Positions 25,331-33,562 of a DNA stretch of 41,646 nt are shown here, piece by piece. Within the stretch, counting starts at the first letter, position 1, and each line of letters starts with the position of its first letter. The stretch is from Helicobacteraceae bacterium (GTDB lineage Bacteria > Campylobacterota > Campylobacteria > Campylobacterales > Sulfurimonadaceae): assembly GCA_026988515.1 (NCBI GenBank), contig JALSLA010000072.1, positions 1 to 41,646 of the forward strand. The letters run 5' to 3'. The notes below the pieces were generated by a model. That model saw nothing but the letters and a program-made list of their open reading frames with translations, was not told the DNA's origin and made no database searches. The translations under genes were made by a program, and so were the position numbers.

Positions 25331-25731
25331 AGGTTGCCGTTGAGTGTACGTCGCCGCTGCTTCAGAAGTCGTTAGAGATCTTTTTGAAACCTTACCTGAG
25401 TTCTATTAAGCAGTGTGATGTCGTACTTCGTGACTATAAAGTACGCGACGACAAATACTGTAGTCTTTATGTTGCTTCAAGTGATGATGCCGATATTAAA
25501 AAGCCTTTTTCCGAGGCAGAGCTTAAACGTGTTTTGCATCAAGCACTGCAACATGACGAGCAGCGTACACGTAAAGATGCCGGCTTGGCAGAAGCTGTTA
25601 CGACACGCTCTAGTAATGATATGCGGCACGCTTACAAGCAGTTAGAAGCACATATAGAGGCATTGACACAAGAGTATCAAAACAATATCTTAAAAGCAGT
25701 CAAAGCATTTTATGACACCAAAAACCTTTAG
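25327..25731 (+). CDS. Small cytoplasmic protein of unknown function, between mscS and rsmD
   Basis: The 134-residue protein begins with an alpha/beta part (VAVECTSPLLQKSLEIFLKPYL, VLRDYKVRDDKYCSLYVAS) that looks like the first half of a receiver-like fold but lacks the acidic phosphorylation pocket. A helical C-terminus follows (MRHAYKQLEAHIEALTQEYQN). It overlaps mscS by four bases and rsmD by 20, so all three are translated from one message. No function is proposed. C. jejuni has a small unknown gene in what I recall as the equivalent place before its rsmD-like gene. Confidence 0.75.
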   Translation: MKVAVECTSPLLQKSLEIFLKPYLSSIKQCDVVLRDYKVRDDKYCSLYVASSDDADIKKPFSEAELKRVLHQALQHDEQRTRKDAGLAEAVTTRSSNDMRHAYKQLEAHIEALTQEYQNNILKAVKAFYDTKNL

Positions 25732-26296
25732 TAAAAAAATTATTGCCGGAAGATTTAAAGGCAGGCATCTTGCACTCCCTTCAAAAACGACGACACGCAG
25801 TTCCAAAAGTATTGTGCTCGAATCACTTTTTAATACGTTACAGTTTGATATTGTCAATGCTACTTTTGTGGAGGTTTTTAGCGGTAGCGGTTCGGTGGGT
25901 CTGGAGGCGTTAAGTCGCGGTGCATCGCATCTGCTGTTTATGGAGCAAGATCCTGAAGCGTTGCGGATATTGCAACACAATATTAACCAAACGGATCCTG
26001 GCAGATGTGAGGTGTTTCGCGGCGACAGTTTTACGACAATTGCTCAGGTTATCTCTCGTTTGCGCCATTCCGATGAAAAAGCCTACTTCTACATTGATCC
26101 GCCATTTTCGTATCGGGAGGGGATGGAGCATATTTATGAGAAGACGGTGACGCTCATAGCGACCCTGCCTCAAGAGCAAACACAAATGATTATTGTGGAA
26201 CATATGACAAAGCTGACTATGGAGATGACCATTGGTCCGTATACGAAACAGAAGGTCAAGCGCTTTGGAAAAACCAGTTTAAGCTACTACATGTAA
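25712..26296 (+). CDS. rsmD: 16S rRNA (guanine966-N2)-methyltransferase
   Basis: RsmD methylates G966 of 16S rRNA. The 194-residue protein shows IIAGRFKGRHLALP at the N-terminus, the SAM-binding loop FVEVFSGSGSVGLEALSRGA (about 52-71), and FYIDPPFSYREG, the catalytic (D/N)PP(F/Y) motif. FMEQDPEALRILQHNI is the expected acidic ribose-binding strand. Its last bases and stop codon fall in a TACATGTA palindrome, directly before the sigma-54 promoter of flgI. Confidence 0.93.
   Translation: MTPKTFSKKIIAGRFKGRHLALPSKTTTRSSKSIVLESLFNTLQFDIVNATFVEVFSGSGSVGLEALSRGASHLLFMEQDPEALRILQHNINQTDPGRCEVFRGDSFTTIAQVISRLRHSDEKAYFYIDPPFSYREGMEHIYEKTVTLIATLPQEQTQMIIVEHMTKLTMEMTIGPYTKQKVKRFGKTSLSYYM
26288..26295. 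repeat. TACATGTA palindrome at the rsmD stop, next to the flgI promoter
   Basis: Ends three bases before the -24 element of the flgI sigma-54 promoter. Confidence 0.7.
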
Positions 26297-26297
26297 A

Positions 26298-26316
26298 TTT
26301 GGAACGCTGTTTGCTT
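26298..26316 (+). promoter_or_regulatory. Sigma-54 promoter of flgI
   Basis: TTTGGAACGctgtTTGCTT matches the Campylobacter RpoN consensus (TTGGAAC, four bases, TTGCTT) essentially without error. The GG at 26301 and GC at 26313 have the required 10-base gap. Transcription should start around 26326, 15 bases before the flgI ATG. RpoN with FlgR-type activators drives middle flagellar genes in this phylum. Confidence 0.9.
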
Positions 26317-26340
26317 TGACAGCCTTATAAAGGTGATATC

Positions 26341-27390
26341 ATGAAGTGGATACTGTTTCTTGTTTTGATGTTCGGTTTAAATGCAGAAGCAACCAAAGTG
26401 GGCGAAGTTGCTAATATTGTCGGCGTTCGTGACAATCAACTTATCGGCTATTCGCTTGTCGTCGGGTTGAAAAAAACAGGGGACGGCACCACGTCGAAGT
26501 TTACGTTACAGTCAATTTCAAACATGCTTAAAGCCATGAATATTGATATGAATCCGGTTGACATTAAGTCTAAAAATGTTGCTGCCGTGGTGGTTACCGC
26601 CAAATTGAAGCCTTTTGCGCATCAAGGCGATAAGATTCATGTAGTCGTTTCTTCTATTGGCGATGCAAAATCGTTAGAGGGCGGTACGCTGCTTATGACC
26701 CCGCTTAAGGGAGTGGACGGTAAAATCTATGCATTGGCGCAAGGTCCCGTGAGTATTGGCGGAAAAAATATACGCGGTGCCGGTTCAGAGTCACACCCGA
26801 CCGCAGGCGTAGTCTATAACGGTGCTTTGGTAGAACGTGAGATTAGCCAGAATCTGTACGCGCGCAATGCGGTGACGCTCTCTTTAAAAGAGTCCAGTTT
26901 TGCCAATGCGGTGGCCATTCAAAACGTACTCAATGATTTTTATAACACTAACGTTGCCACGGCAACCGACTCACGAACCGTTAAGCTGAAACGCCCGGAA
27001 CAGGTCTCCATGGTAGAGTTTTTGGCACAGGTGCAGTCAATGTCTATTGTCTATGAGCAGCAACAAAAAATTATTATCAATGAACGTACGGGTACGGTAG
27101 TCTCCGGAGTGGATATCGGTATTAAGCCCATTGTGATTACCCATGGCGATATTACCATTAAAATTAAAGAGCTTTCTCAAATGCGCACGCCCAAAGGCGG
27201 TGTCGGCATTGATGCCGATTTGGTTGTAGGGATGAACGAGAATGAACTTTATACCAAAGAGGGAACAACAACGGTTGCTAACGTAACCCGTTCGTTACAA
27301 AAACTCGGTGCGACACCCAAAGATATTATTGCCATTTTACAGGCCATGAAAAGTGCCGGAGCCATTGCGGCCGACTTGGAGATTATTTAA
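26341..27390 (+). CDS. flgI: Flagellar P-ring protein FlgI
   Basis: FlgI forms the ring around the flagellar rod in the peptidoglycan layer. The 349-residue protein has a signal peptide (MKWILFLVLMFGLNAEA). The family signatures VGVRDNQLIGYSLVVGLKKTGDGT and LLMTPLKGVDGKIYALAQGP are clear, and the C-terminus LGATPKDIIAILQAMKSAGAIAADLEII is typical. It is the first gene after the sigma-54 promoter and shares one base with the flgJ start. Confidence 0.97.
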   Translation: MKWILFLVLMFGLNAEATKVGEVANIVGVRDNQLIGYSLVVGLKKTGDGTTSKFTLQSISNMLKAMNIDMNPVDIKSKNVAAVVVTAKLKPFAHQGDKIHVVVSSIGDAKSLEGGTLLMTPLKGVDGKIYALAQGPVSIGGKNIRGAGSESHPTAGVVYNGALVEREISQNLYARNAVTLSLKESSFANAVAIQNVLNDFYNTNVATATDSRTVKLKRPEQVSMVEFLAQVQSMSIVYEQQQKIIINERTGTVVSGVDIGIKPIVITHGDITIKIKELSQMRTPKGGVGIDADLVVGMNENELYTKEGTTTVANVTRSLQKLGATPKDIIAILQAMKSAGAIAADLEII

Positions 27391-27680
27391 TGAAAAATTT
27401 ACATGTAAATGCAGCATTGGTCAATCAGCACAAGATACCGACGCTTCACGAAGGTATGGACAGAGGGGCTCTTAAAGAGAAGACGGATGCTTTTGAAGCT
27501 ATTATTGTGAAAATGTTACTTGACAATGCCATGAAGGACGACAAAGACATTTTTTCCGCTCAAAGTGATCCCGGAAATAAGATTTATAAATCGATGTATC
27601 GTGATGAACTTTCCAAAGCAAGTGCTGGTAGTTTTGGTTTTTCTGAAATGCTGTTTGACCATTTGAGTGAAAAAATTTAA
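27390..27680 (+). CDS. flgJ: Rod-cap FlgJ (rod-binding domain only)
   Basis: The 96-residue protein is only the N-terminal rod-binding domain of FlgJ (FEAIIVKMLLDNAMKDDKDI, YRDELSKASAGSFGFSEMLF). The muramidase domain found fused in enterobacteria is absent, as is normal in Campylobacterota. It caps the growing rod in the periplasm. Its start codon overlaps the flgI stop by one base (TAATG), and a TTTACATGTAAA palindrome lies within its first codons (27398-27409). Confidence 0.9.
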   Translation: MKNLHVNAALVNQHKIPTLHEGMDRGALKEKTDAFEAIIVKMLLDNAMKDDKDIFSAQSDPGNKIYKSMYRDELSKASAGSFGFSEMLFDHLSEKI

Positions 27681-27703
27681 GTTTTTTGCTATAGTGTCGA
27701 TGT
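27677..27703 (+). promoter_or_regulatory. Sigma-28 (FliA)-like promoter of flgM
   Basis: TTAAGTTT, 11 bases, then GTCGATGT fits the FliA consensus TAAAGTTT-N11-GCCGATAA at 12 of 16 positions with exact spacing, including the invariant CGAT. It starts at the flgJ stop, 50 bases before flgM. Control of flgM by the factor it inhibits is a known feedback loop. Confidence 0.72.
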
Positions 27704-27753
27704 AGCATGTAGAACATCATAAATAGTAGAGAGTTCAGTCAAAGGAAAATTAG

Positions 27754-27960
27754 ATGGTTTCGAATAATGTAAGCAATATTTCGGTACGAAATGCGTACCA
27801 AAGCAGTGATATGAAGCCTCGCGTACAAGAGGAGGCAGCACCCATTTCACAGCCAAAAGATATAAATAAAGTCGAGGCGCTTAAAGCGTCTATTGAAAAA
27901 GGTGATTATAAAATTGACCTGGATGCGGTTGCCAATAAGATAGCCGACGAGTTAATTTAA
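27754..27960 (+). CDS. flgM: Anti-sigma-28 factor FlgM
   Basis: The 68-residue protein is small, polar and natively disordered at the N-terminus. The C-terminal helices (DINKVEALKASIEKGDYKID, then LDAVANKIADELI) match the part of FlgM that binds FliA. FlgM holds FliA inactive until it is exported through the finished hook-basal body. Between flgJ and flgN its place is as in C. jejuni. Confidence 0.9.
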   Translation: MVSNNVSNISVRNAYQSSDMKPRVQEEAAPISQPKDINKVEALKASIEKGDYKIDLDAVANKIADELI

Positions 27961-28010
27961 ATATTTTTTATAACATCTGGAATGATGTTTATGTAGTAGT
28001 CAAGGAGTTT

Positions 28011-28442
28011 ATGATGCTTGCTTTTCATTTAGAAAGTGCGCTGAAAGATCTGAATGATCTTATTGCCATGTCGCAACAGGATATTGAAGATATCAAACAG
28101 GCACGCCATGACGCTCAGTTCGAACGCATCGGTCTGAAAGAAGATGCAATCAAAAGTTTTGAACATCGTAAGTCGATGATTGACCATGAAATTTCCAAAT
28201 TGATGCGTCGGCATCCTGAGAGTGATATGGCAACACTCTTAGACGATGAACAGCAAGCATCACTGCAGCAGTTAAAAAGCAAATTGGCAGAGCTTAGCGA
28301 TGTCAATAAAAAATATGCCAAAATGGTGCTGAGTGTCGGAACTTTTTATAATGCTCTTTTAGAACGTGTCATTCCTACCGAAATGGAAGGATATGACCGT
28401 GTCACCTCTAAAGATGCATCGTTTTTAAAAGTAAGGGTATAG
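28011..28442 (+). CDS. flgN: FlgN-like flagellar export chaperone
   Basis: The 143-residue helical protein is assigned mainly by position directly before flgK and by its coiled-coil character (SALKDLNDLIAMSQQDIEDI, LLDDEQQASLQQLKSKLAEL). FlgN-type chaperones guard FlgK and FlgL before export. AAGGAG precedes the ATG, and its stop is one base before the flgK start. The sequence motif itself is weak, as is usual for this family. Confidence 0.78.
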   Translation: MMLAFHLESALKDLNDLIAMSQQDIEDIKQARHDAQFERIGLKEDAIKSFEHRKSMIDHEISKLMRRHPESDMATLLDDEQQASLQQLKSKLAELSDVNKKYAKMVLSVGTFYNALLERVIPTEMEGYDRVTSKDASFLKVRV

Positions 28443-28443
28443 C

Positions 28444-30297
28444 ATGTCACTGTTTAATACATTAAATATTGGGTATAGCGGGCTCAATGCTTCGCAAGCC
28501 AATGTTAAAACTACCAGTCACAATATTGCCAATGCCGAAACTGAGGGGTATACGCGGCAACGTATTGTCACTGCCGCATCAACACCGCTTGAACATTCGC
28601 CCGGATCGTACGGAAACGGTGTCTCTATTACAGAAGTTTCGCGCGTATTTGATGCCTATACGTATGACCGGTATTTGAGTGCCTCTGAAGATAAAGCGTA
28701 CTCAACAATGATGCGCTCTACAATGGAAGAGCTCTCTACCTATTTTCCGGATATTGAGGGAGTTGGGGTTAAAACGGATTTGACCAACTATTTTAATATG
28801 TGGCAAACCTTGGCAGACAACCCCGATAGCAGCGCGATTCAAGTCGCATTGGCCGAAGAGACCAAAACACTAACACAAAATATTAATTACACACGTGACC
28901 GTATTGACAATTTGCAAAGCACCATGAATGATCAGGTGAAAACCTATATTGACGAGGTCAACAATATTGCCGCTGATATTGCGAAACTTAACGGTGCCAT
29001 TGACATGGCTGAATCTGATGGAATCGCCAATGCAAACGACTTGCGAGACCAGCGTAATCTTTTGGAACGCTCACTTGTCAAGCTGATTGGCGCCAATATT
29101 TACGAAAACGGCATAGAGGCGAATATGGCCATTCACTCTCAAGCAACGGAAAAAAGCAGTACCTATACCGTTCAGGTGGGCGGATTTAATATTGTAGACG
29201 GTGCTACGTACCATCCTATCGGCAGTAGTAACGAAACCAATGCCTTGGGGTATTATGATCTCTATTATGAACGTCAAGACGGTGTTAAAATGCCTTTTGA
29301 ATCGGCTATACAAGGCGGTAAGCTCGCGGCGTTAATGGAGCTTCGGGGATCTGATCTTAATGTGGAATCGGGAGAACCGTTACATGGAGTACTGCAAGAG
29401 AGTATTAACAATTTAGATGCGTTTGCCACAGGACTCATTCAAAGCGTTAACAATATATATGCATCGGCTTCAACGACACATATGGAATCCAATACGCTCA
29501 GTCTCGATAGTGCTACGGCGTTGCGAAATTATCCGGAGTTGGGTGTCAATGAGGGAAGTTTTAATCTGGTGGTTTACGATGCCGAGGGTAATGAGGTCTC
29601 TCGCAAAGAGATTGTGATTGACAGTACGACTTCCATGGATGATATTACGGCACAGGTAGCCGCCAACAGTGATGATAACGGCGATAATAATGCCACCAAC
29701 GATATTGATGATTTTCTGCTGTTTACGTACGACAATGTTTCGGGAAAAGCACGTTTTGGTTTTACCGATGCACGGTTCGAAAAAGAGGGATACAGCTTTT
29801 CACTTCAGGACAATACGACCGGAAGTGCCAATAGCGGTACCAATTTTGCCGGTGCTACGGGCTTAAGCCGTTTTTTTGATGGTGACAGCGCTAAAAACAT
29901 CTCTTTGCATTCGGCATTAAAAGCAGATCCCAGCAAGATAACACCGTATCAGGAGAATGTCGCCGGTAACAATAGCGTGGCTCTTAACATGGTGCAGTTG
30001 CAATTTGAGAGTTTTTCTTTTGAATCAAACGGAAAGCATGTTAATGACACACTTTACGGCTATTACGATACGCTGGTAACCGACGTGGGCAGTTTTACCA
30101 ACTCTATGATTCATCTTGATGACACCTATACCGCACAGTTTAATGCTATTGAGTTGGAGTATCAGTCAATTTCCAAAGTGAGTATTGATGAGGAGTTGAC
30201 CAATCTCATTAAATACCAGACAGCTTACGGAGCGGCATCGAAGGTGATTACTACAGTCGATCAGATGCTCAATACCCTTTTAGGCATTAAGCAGTAA
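28444..30297 (+). CDS. flgK: Flagellar hook-associated protein 1, FlgK
   Basis: FlgK forms the first joint between hook and filament outside the cell. The 617-residue protein opens SLFNTLNIGYSGLNASQANV, then TTSHNIANAETEGYTRQR, the hallmark of rod/hook/HAP proteins. It ends with the matching heptad region EELTNLIKYQTAYGAASKVI, then TTVDQMLNTLLGIKQ. The middle is a variable surface domain. It is exported by the flagellar secretion system and has no signal peptide. Its stop overlaps the start of an ABC permease by one base. Confidence 0.96.
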   Translation: MSLFNTLNIGYSGLNASQANVKTTSHNIANAETEGYTRQRIVTAASTPLEHSPGSYGNGVSITEVSRVFDAYTYDRYLSASEDKAYSTMMRSTMEELSTYFPDIEGVGVKTDLTNYFNMWQTLADNPDSSAIQVALAEETKTLTQNINYTRDRIDNLQSTMNDQVKTYIDEVNNIAADIAKLNGAIDMAESDGIANANDLRDQRNLLERSLVKLIGANIYENGIEANMAIHSQATEKSSTYTVQVGGFNIVDGATYHPIGSSNETNALGYYDLYYERQDGVKMPFESAIQGGKLAALMELRGSDLNVESGEPLHGVLQESINNLDAFATGLIQSVNNIYASASTTHMESNTLSLDSATALRNYPELGVNEGSFNLVVYDAEGNEVSRKEIVIDSTTSMDDITAQVAANSDDNGDNNATNDIDDFLLFTYDNVSGKARFGFTDARFEKEGYSFSLQDNTTGSANSGTNFAGATGLSRFFDGDSAKNISLHSALKADPSKITPYQENVAGNNSVALNMVQLQFESFSFESNGKHVNDTLYGYYDTLVTDVGSFTNSMIHLDDTYTAQFNAIELEYQSISKVSIDEELTNLIKYQTAYGAASKVITTVDQMLNTLLGIKQ

Positions 30298-31100
30298 TGA
30301 AACCCCCCGTCGTAAGTATGGCTATACTTGCACTGCTTTTTCTGTTCTCTTTTTGTGGTCACTGGCTGTATCAGGTCAGCCCCTATATGCTTGACAAAGA
30401 TGCCATTCTTCTTGCACCGTCGTGGGAACATGTTTTTGGTACCGATCGACTGGGACGTGATATTGCCGCACGCATTATTGAAGGCGGCAAAGTTTCGTTA
30501 AGCATTGGGGTAGGCAGTGCTCTGATTGCATCGTTTTTAGGGTTGATGATTGGCGCGACGGCAGGATATTTTAGAGGCTTGGTCGACAAAGGCTTTGTCG
30601 TTCTTGTCGATCTTTTCTTAACCTTTCCGACATTTTTTTTACTCTTAGCGCTGGTGAGTTATGTGAATGCCTCGGTATGGGTGCTGATAGTGATCATCTC
30701 TATAACCGGATGGATGACTACGGCACGCTTGATTCGTTCGGAGAGTTTTGCCATTACCCAAAAGCCTTTCATTAAGATTTTACGGATCGCCAAGGTGCCG
30801 ACCTATAAGATTTTGTTGAAATACTATGCTCCGCTCTTGGCACCGATTTTCTTTGTCAGTTTTACGTTTGGTGTCGGCGGTGCGATTCTCTCCGAATCGG
30901 GTTTGAGCTTTTTAGGGTTAGGCATTGTAGCACCGCAAATGAGCTGGGGCACGATTATCAGCGGCGGTAAAGAGGTCATGGATATTGCATGGTGGGTCAG
31001 CTTTTTCCCGGGATTAATGATTTTTTTAGTAACATTCGCATTAATAAATATTTCGAATTATCTGCAGAGCATTACCAATCAAAAGCAGGTGCAGGAGTAA
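30297..31100 (+). CDS. ABC transporter permease of the DppC/OppC/NikC type, orphan
   Basis: The 267-residue inner-membrane protein has about six helices. FGTDRLGRDIAARIIEGGKVSL is the N-terminal signature of this permease family, and ILSESGLSFLGLGIVAPQMS, then WGTIISGGKE, is the EAA-type loop that docks on the ATPase. Such permeases import peptides or nickel together with a second permease, an ATPase and a binding protein, none of which is encoded in this window. The start codon overlaps the flgK stop (TAATG), so it is expressed with a flagellar gene, an unexpected pairing. Substrate unknown. Confidence 0.87.
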   Translation: MKPPVVSMAILALLFLFSFCGHWLYQVSPYMLDKDAILLAPSWEHVFGTDRLGRDIAARIIEGGKVSLSIGVGSALIASFLGLMIGATAGYFRGLVDKGFVVLVDLFLTFPTFFLLLALVSYVNASVWVLIVIISITGWMTTARLIRSESFAITQKPFIKILRIAKVPTYKILLKYYAPLLAPIFFVSFTFGVGGAILSESGLSFLGLGIVAPQMSWGTIISGGKEVMDIAWWVSFFPGLMIFLVTFALINISNYLQSITNQKQVQE

Positions 31101-31103
31101 GTT

Positions 31104-32108
31104 ATGAGCAACAGCAAAAAAAGTGTCGGATACATGTTTATTGTGATGGCATCGGTTGTTATTGTGCTTGCAGGTATTAAACTTGCTGCCGTCATTATTG
31201 TACCGTTTTTGCTGTCGGTATTTCTTTCCATCATTTTAGCACCGCTGTTTGAGTGGCTTAAAGCGCGCGGACTGCCCGATGCACTGTCCATTTTTACCGT
31301 TATGTTGGTATTTGTCGGGGTGCTGGGTATGATCAGTGTATTGGTCGGCAATTCGGTACAGGATTTTAACAATAACCTGCCGATTTATGAGGCAAAACTT
31401 TCACAAAGTATGAATGAGACCATTGTGTTTTTAGAGGGGTTTGGCGTTGATTTGCCCAATGACGAACTCTTTCAAGCATTTGACCCGAAAACTACAATGA
31501 AATATATTGCCGGTACTCTTAAAAACTTCGGCTCCATTATAACGAACAGTTTTATGATTATTTTGATGGTCATTTTTATGTTGCTTGAGATGTCACATTT
31601 TCAAGATAAATTTCGCATTACCGACCGTGAAAGTATGTTACACATGCAAGAAGTTGCCAATAAAATCAAACACTACATGGTCTTAAAAACGGGTATTTCC
31701 ATGGTCACGGGGATTATTGTCTCTTTAATGTTAATGGCAGTAGGCGTGGATTACTACATTCTTTGGGGACTGGTTGCTTTTTTACTGAACTTCATTCCCA
31801 ATATCGGCTCCATTATTGCAGCCATTCCTGCAGTGTTATTGGCGCTGGTACAGTTTGGTGCCGGAACAGCTGCATTAATTGCCTTAGGGTATGTGGTCAT
31901 CAATATTGTTTTTGGCTCCATTATTGAACCCAAAATCATGGGGAAAGGGTTGGGACTTTCGACATTGGTAGTTTTTTTATCGCTTATTTTTTGGGGATGG
32001 TTGCTCGGTCCTATCGGTATGCTGCTCTCCATTCCGCTGACCATTATGGTGAAGATTGCCTTGGATGTTCAGCCCAATACAAAATGGATTGCCACACTCT
32101 TGGCATAA
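31104..32108 (+). CDS. AI-2E family transporter (PerM-like)
   Basis: The 334-residue protein has seven or eight membrane helices and a soluble periplasmic-type segment (about 82-142). The signature is VDYYILWGLVAFLLNFIPNI, then GSIIAAIPAVLLAL and GKGLGLSTLVVFLSLIFWGWLLGPIGMLLS. The family includes exporters of autoinducer-2 and Na+/H+ antiporters, and most members have no proven substrate. It begins four bases after the ABC permease, likely the same transcript. A TACATGTA copy follows its stop. Confidence 0.92.
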   Translation: MSNSKKSVGYMFIVMASVVIVLAGIKLAAVIIVPFLLSVFLSIILAPLFEWLKARGLPDALSIFTVMLVFVGVLGMISVLVGNSVQDFNNNLPIYEAKLSQSMNETIVFLEGFGVDLPNDELFQAFDPKTTMKYIAGTLKNFGSIITNSFMIILMVIFMLLEMSHFQDKFRITDRESMLHMQEVANKIKHYMVLKTGISMVTGIIVSLMLMAVGVDYYILWGLVAFLLNFIPNIGSIIAAIPAVLLALVQFGAGTAALIALGYVVINIVFGSIIEPKIMGKGLGLSTLVVFLSLIFWGWLLGPIGMLLSIPLTIMVKIALDVQPNTKWIATLLA

Positions 32109-32110
32109 TT

Positions 32111-32118
32111 TACATGTA
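32111..32118. repeat. TACATGTA palindrome between the PerM-like gene and the Crp/Fnr gene
   Basis: Core of a perfect TTTACATGTAAA (32109-32120), 25 bases before the regulator start. Confidence 0.75.
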
Positions 32119-32142
32119 AATTTTAAGTCACTTTAGCGTAAG

Positions 32143-32835
32143 ATGACCCTTATGGATTCACAAGTAGATATTAGTAACGGGTCACAACAGTTAGTTTTAA
32201 AGCAGCTTGAAGATTCTGCGCTCATCGTCAGCAATCGAAAAGATCTCTATTTTAAAAAAGGTGATGATCCGCTCTCGTATGCCGATACATTGAACTATTT
32301 TTATTTTATTATGAGCGGTAAAATAAAAATTTATCAGGTTGACCTGTACAGCGCTAAAGAGCAGACACTCTACATGCTCTCATACGGTGATATGTTTGAT
32401 GTGGTCTCGTTGTTAGATAAACAGCCCAACGCGTATCTTTCCGAGGTGCTTGAAGATACCCATATTATTCAAGTACCGTTACGTGATGTTGAGACAATGA
32501 TTGCAGAAGATGCCCGATTTCGTCACTATTTTTATCACTATTTGGCACAGCAGCTCAAGTCTATGGAGGAGCTGGCAGTAAGTCTCTCGTTTTATGATGT
32601 GTATCAGCGGGTGTTGCATCTTTTTTCACGATTTACCGAGGTGGTTGACGGCAAAGCACAACTGAAAGTTATTGACAGTCTCAATCACGAAGATCTTGCT
32701 TCAATGATAGGCACCGTCAGAAAAGTACTGAACCGGAGTTTGCAGCGTCTTAAAAAAGACGGTATTATTGACATATCTCGAAAAAAAATTCATATTAAAA
32801 ATTTTCAAAAACTTTTAGAGCAGTTGAGTATATAA
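32143..32835 (+). CDS. Crp/Fnr family transcriptional regulator
   Basis: The 230-residue cytoplasmic protein has a cyclic-nucleotide-type sensor barrel (FYFIMSGKIKIYQVDLYSAK, YMLSYGDMFDVVSLLDK), a long dimer helix (about 125-150) and a C-terminal winged helix (NHEDLASMIGTVRKVLNRSL, QRLKKDGIID). There is no N-terminal Cys cluster, so it is not an oxygen-sensing Fnr with an iron-sulfur centre; the ligand is unknown. No good ribosome site is seen, and the true start could be the ATG at 32152. A TTTACATGTAAA palindrome 25 bases upstream resembles the size of a Crp/Fnr target, so autoregulation is possible. Confidence 0.88.
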   Translation: MTLMDSQVDISNGSQQLVLKQLEDSALIVSNRKDLYFKKGDDPLSYADTLNYFYFIMSGKIKIYQVDLYSAKEQTLYMLSYGDMFDVVSLLDKQPNAYLSEVLEDTHIIQVPLRDVETMIAEDARFRHYFYHYLAQQLKSMEELAVSLSFYDVYQRVLHLFSRFTEVVDGKAQLKVIDSLNHEDLASMIGTVRKVLNRSLQRLKKDGIIDISRKKIHIKNFQKLLEQLSI

Positions 32836-32892
32836 AGTGTCATTGCAGGCGGCATTACCTTTTAATTAGGCTAAATTGGTTACAATTTCTTT

Positions 32893-33555
32893 ATGATAAA
32901 AATATTGATGATTGAAGATGATCTGGAACTTGCCGAGATCTTAACCGAGTATTTGGAACAGTTCGACTTTGAGGTGATTACAGAAGATGACCCGTTTAAA
33001 GCGTTGAGTATTTTAAAGCTTGAGTCATTCGATTTGGTTATTTTAGACCTTACCCTTCCGGGTATGGATGGACTGGAAGTGTGCGAAGCCATTCGTCAGC
33101 GTCAAAACATACCTATTATTATCTCATCGGCGCGTTCGGATGTAACCGATAAAGTGCATGCTTTGGAATTGGGTGCTGACGACTACCTTCCCAAGCCTTA
33201 TGATCCTCGAGAGTTAGAAGCGCGTATTCACTCTGTTTTGCGTCGTTATGAAGCATTGAGCCATACGGAAGCAGAAGAGCATACCGACTTTAAGCTTAAT
33301 GAGTCGGCCATGCAAATCAGCTATAAGGGGCGGGCACTGGATCTGACCAATGCCGAATACGGTATTTTGGCCTACATGATTAAAAAACATGGTATGGTGG
33401 TCTCTCGTGAAGATCTTATTCACAATGTGAGTGCCATTAATGAGGACTCTTCGAATAAAAGTATTGATGTGATGGTCGGACGTATTCGTAACAAATTAGG
33501 TGACAAGTCCTTGATTGAATCCATCCGAGGCATCGGATACAAACTTTTAAAGTAG
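32893..33555 (+). CDS. OmpR-family response regulator (ArsR/CprR-like)
   Basis: The 220-residue protein has a receiver domain with acidic pocket Asp9/Asp10, phospho-acceptor Asp52 (VILDLTLPGMDG) and Lys101 (DYLPKPYDPRE), and a C-terminal winged helix (DVMVGRIRNKLGD, RGIGYKLL). The opening IKILMIEDDLELAEILTEYL closely resembles the ArsR regulator of Helicobacter, which handles acid and envelope stress, and CprR of Campylobacter. It is paired with the kinase seven bases downstream. What it senses here is not known. Confidence 0.92.
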   Translation: MIKILMIEDDLELAEILTEYLEQFDFEVITEDDPFKALSILKLESFDLVILDLTLPGMDGLEVCEAIRQRQNIPIIISSARSDVTDKVHALELGADDYLPKPYDPRELEARIHSVLRRYEALSHTEAEEHTDFKLNESAMQISYKGRALDLTNAEYGILAYMIKKHGMVVSREDLIHNVSAINEDSSNKSIDVMVGRIRNKLGDKSLIESIRGIGYKLLK

Positions 33556-33562
33556 CCGCCGT

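Noticed and set aside
27977-27993. Sigma-54-like site before flgN
   Set aside because: TGGAATGATGTTTATG has the GG but not the GC 10 bases later (it reads AT), so the -12 element fails.
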